64,000 bases of DNA from Pseudomonas fluorescens (GTDB lineage Bacteria > Pseudomonadota > Gammaproteobacteria > Pseudomonadales > Pseudomonadaceae). Position 1 is the stretch's first letter. Every line of letters starts with the position of its first letter. A model generated the notes under the pieces. That model had not been told where the DNA came from. It saw only the letters and a list, made by a program, of their open reading frames with translations, and ran no database searches. Where the stretch lies: the NCBI RefSeq assembly GCF_001648775.1, contig NZ_LVEJ01000013.1:62001-126000 (forward strand), given 5' to 3'. This document shows positions 63,601 through 64,000 of this stretch, one piece after another. The translations under genes and the position numbers were made by a program.

Positions 63601-64000
63601 GCAGGGTCTGATGGTCGATGATCACCACGCGACCACCGTTGAGCAGCGGCCCCCAGATGTCCATGGTGCTGGCATCGAACGCCGGGTTCGAGGCGAACAC
63701 CACGCGATCCTGCGCATTGAAATCGGCGTAACCGTTATTGAGCACCAAACGGCCGATACCACGGTGCGGCACCATCACCCCCTTCGGCGTGCCGGTGGAA
63801 CCGGAGGTGTACATGATGTACGCCAGCGACTCGGAAGACTGCGCAAGGTTAGGGTTATGCGTGGGTTGATCACTGAGTTTCAGCCTGTCCAGATCGATAC
63901 GCGTTGCGGCGTAATCGATGACTTCGTCGCTCAGGGTCAGCAGCGCGGCCGCCCGACAGTCCTCGACCATGAACGCCTGACGTTCGCTCGGCGCATGGAT
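57623..64000 (-). CDS. Terminal NRPS of a lipopeptide-type cluster: A-T-C-A-T-TE-TE, 5' end outside window
   Basis: The frame is open to the window edge (2125 residues seen). In order: a partial A domain (A3 YTSGSTGTPKGVMVPH), T (DNFFELGGHSLLA), an LCL-type C domain (HHIISDG near residue 645), A (YTSGSTGLPKGVM), T (DNFFELGGHSLLA), TE1 (GWSFGG near residue 1637) and TE2 (GHSFGG). From GrsA-aligned positions I read codes DAMFLGCTYK (aliphatic, Ile/Val-like) and DSWKLGVVDK. The latter recalls acidic-residue codes. Tandem thioesterases are typical of pseudomonad cyclic lipopeptide synthetases. The adjacent macA-macB pair supports this class. Confidence 0.93.
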   Translation of the reverse strand: MHAPSERQAFMVEDCRAAALLTLSDEVIDYAATRIDLDRLKLSDQPTHNPNLAQSSESLAYIMYTSGSTGTPKGVMVPHRGIGRLVLNNGYADFNAQDRVVFASNPAFDASTMDIWGPLLNGGRVVIIDHQTLLDPQAFGRELSASGATILFVTTALFNQYVQLIPQALKGLRILLCGGERGDPEAFRTLLAEAPQLRIVHCYGPTETTTYATTFEVQAVAENAESVPIGGPISNTQVYVLDAHQQPLPMGVTGELYIGGQGVALGYLNRADLTAEKFLRDPFSDKPGALLYRTGDLARWLAPGQLDCVGRNDDQVKIRGFRIELGEIENRLLNCAGIKEAVVLARRDAHETPRLVAYYTAHEGQLDSVELHAQLSARLPEYMLPTAWVQLEALPLNNNGKIDRKALPAPTQAAMLSRVYMAPVTALEENLARIWAGLLQIEQVGRHDNFFELGGHSLLAMRMLSQVRQQLDVELTLAELFANPELASVAQVLSRAARSTLPEIVPAAREQALPLSFAQQRLWFLAQMDGGNTAYNIPLGLRLRGRLDEDALQRALARIVERHETLRSRFTQIDDQAQVLIVPAEAALLLQVEDLRQHPQADNALRGLIEEQAGAPFNLARDSLIRGRLVRLADDHHVLLLTLHHIISDGWSMGVLTRELAALYQAFSHDQQDPLPALALQYSDYAVWQRRWLTGEVLQRQSDYWQQTLAGAPALLTLPTDRPRPAQQDFAGSHVEVVLGESLSRGLKALCQRRAVTPYMVILSAWAMLLSRLSGQTDVVIGSPVANRTRAEIEGLIGMFVNTLALRIDTSGALSGEALLARVKAQTLAAQAHQDLPFEHVVDISKPLRSLAHSALFQTLLSWDNNDGPSLQLGDLTLEGVAGESHFVKFDLSLSLGDSADGVRGSLRYATALFDESTVRRFVGYFQRLLAALVSDEQTLLEQVPLLAQDERQRLLHDFNASEVDCPLEQPLHCLFEAQVRAKPEAIAVQSEAGRLSYRELNARANQLAHHLREQGVEPDSRVAICVERGLDLVVGLLGILKAGGAYVPLDPGYPAERLTYMLKDSAPVAVLVQAATRSLFDAPAMTFIDLDQGHWQQLPADDPQVPGLSAANLAYMIYTSGSTGLPKGVMIEHRSACNMVHWGSQISAPTEHGALLQKAPFSFDSSVWEIFWPLCSGLRLVLARPDGNRDSAYVVQAIREHHVTVVKFVPALLQDFIEQADVSQCTSLTDVLNGGGELSAALARQVRDRLPWVRLHNVYGPTETTVDSTGWTLEPDQPVPHNAVPIGQGLSNTRLYVLDAYDQPVPQGVSGQLHIGGVGVARGYHGLPQMQAERFIDSPFVAGDRLYRTGDLARYNNDGDLEFLGRNDFQIKLRGLRLEPGEIEARLTEHPAIREAVVMVRDERLVAWYTLRAGIETPNLEVLRAHVLERLPEYMVPGAYVLLDALPLTPNDKVDRKALPEPGADALINRPYVAPQGEVETAMARIWAEVLGVEQVGRHDNFFELGGHSLLAVRLVNLLQRGGLQVSLAEMFQHPSIESAAALLAQDEMAGQPEGLVVVRAGDIGTPLFLVHEFSGRDVYFPTLAQHIGGEFAIYGLPGVPLGQPQLRTIECMATRMAGIIRSVQPHGPYRLAGWSFGGVLAHEVAQQLLGQDQTVDFIGMLDSYSPNSLAQDKAMWSGKDLDKRQLLGHCRGRALMLGAEGATALAAVEALEAEMEQLDFHALFQRCQVQQLTDPELATVSAADAWHYFDREAAHRLALAHYRVSPASQTVHLFRAQALMDGQSVPSPTRGWEERFDSRLLQCIDIPGDHRSMMKNPHIQALGQAITQALEAVVAPATAVYQPLLTIQSGHLGHAPIFCVPGAGDSVTGFIHLTEAIGPEWPIIGLQPRGLDGSSVPHSQVEAAAAFYLQAIAQAYPQGPVHLIGHSFGGWVAHAMAAQLQAAGREVASLTLIDSEAPGGNGTAGKPYTGTAALERLIDTLQLSSGKSLEIDPQVFADADDATQMRLLHAGMVRAGVLSARSSAQAMHGPVRTFATALRTVYQPQRAYTGPVRLALVDDPTLDAWGNQREQAAMVEGWQRQVQDLTVWYGPGNHFTILKAPNVFSLAAWWHDGLKVPAGEVLS

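Overview
The window reads as a chromosomal segment of a Pseudomonas from the P. fluorescens complex. The reasons are a GC-rich coding style, the repeated REP element beginning GTGGGAGCGAGCCTGCTCGC in inverted pairs, a galactose dehydrogenase matching what I remember of the P. fluorescens enzyme, a hydroxyproline catabolic cluster, and the 3' end of a lipopeptide-type NRPS locus with tandem thioesterases followed by macAB. No rRNA, CRISPR array or insertion sequence is visible. One tRNA gene is present.

Layout. 1-7.0 kb: a truncated methyltransferase, a low-GC pair (small membrane protein and GIY-YIG protein), a YfcE-like phosphoesterase, a large MscS channel and two lipoproteins. 7.0-11.0 kb: a composite inverted-repeat element, an APC permease and a TonB receptor. 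11.4-19.3 kb, all minus strand: a molybdopterin oxidoreductase and a run of seven genes encoding a 2-oxoglutarate oxygenase, a MetQNI importer and a ribose-type ABC importer. 19.4-21.8 kb: a secreted 13-residue-repeat protein, a 32-residue protein behind a structured leader between two strong terminators, and two lipoproteins. 21.9-30.9 kb: an AraC regulator with a LysE exporter, then a complete trans-4-hydroxyproline pathway (PAS-AraC regulator, permease, epimerase, deaminase, semialdehyde dehydrogenase, D-hydroxyproline oxidase).

31.0-33.4 kb: an atypical tRNA with anticodon CUU lies 25 bp upstream of, and on the same strand as, an unrecognised 761-residue protein. A promoter-like sequence sits just upstream of the tRNA. 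33.5-39.4 kb: galactose dehydrogenase, a zinc alcohol dehydrogenase, TrmK, an SDR, and AraC and LysR regulators. 39.5-43.5 kb: an iron-type cell-surface signalling unit (ECF sigma, FecR, TonB receptor) behind a Fur-box-like site. 43.6-46.3 kb: a NemR/NemA electrophile-response module with a DJ-1/PfpI protein and three near-identical operators. 46.6-52.2 kb: an Fe-S photolyase, a multi-PAS hybrid kinase and a diguanylate cyclase. 52.5-64.0 kb: an isochorismatase-like hydrolase, a LuxR regulator, macB, macA and the terminal NRPS (A-T-C-A-T-TE-TE), which runs off the window.

The parts most worth follow-up are the tRNA/761-residue protein unit, the leader-controlled 32-residue protein at 20.0-20.5 kb, the double-ABC operon, and the NRPS terminus, whose adenylation residues suggest an aliphatic residue followed by a possibly acidic last residue.
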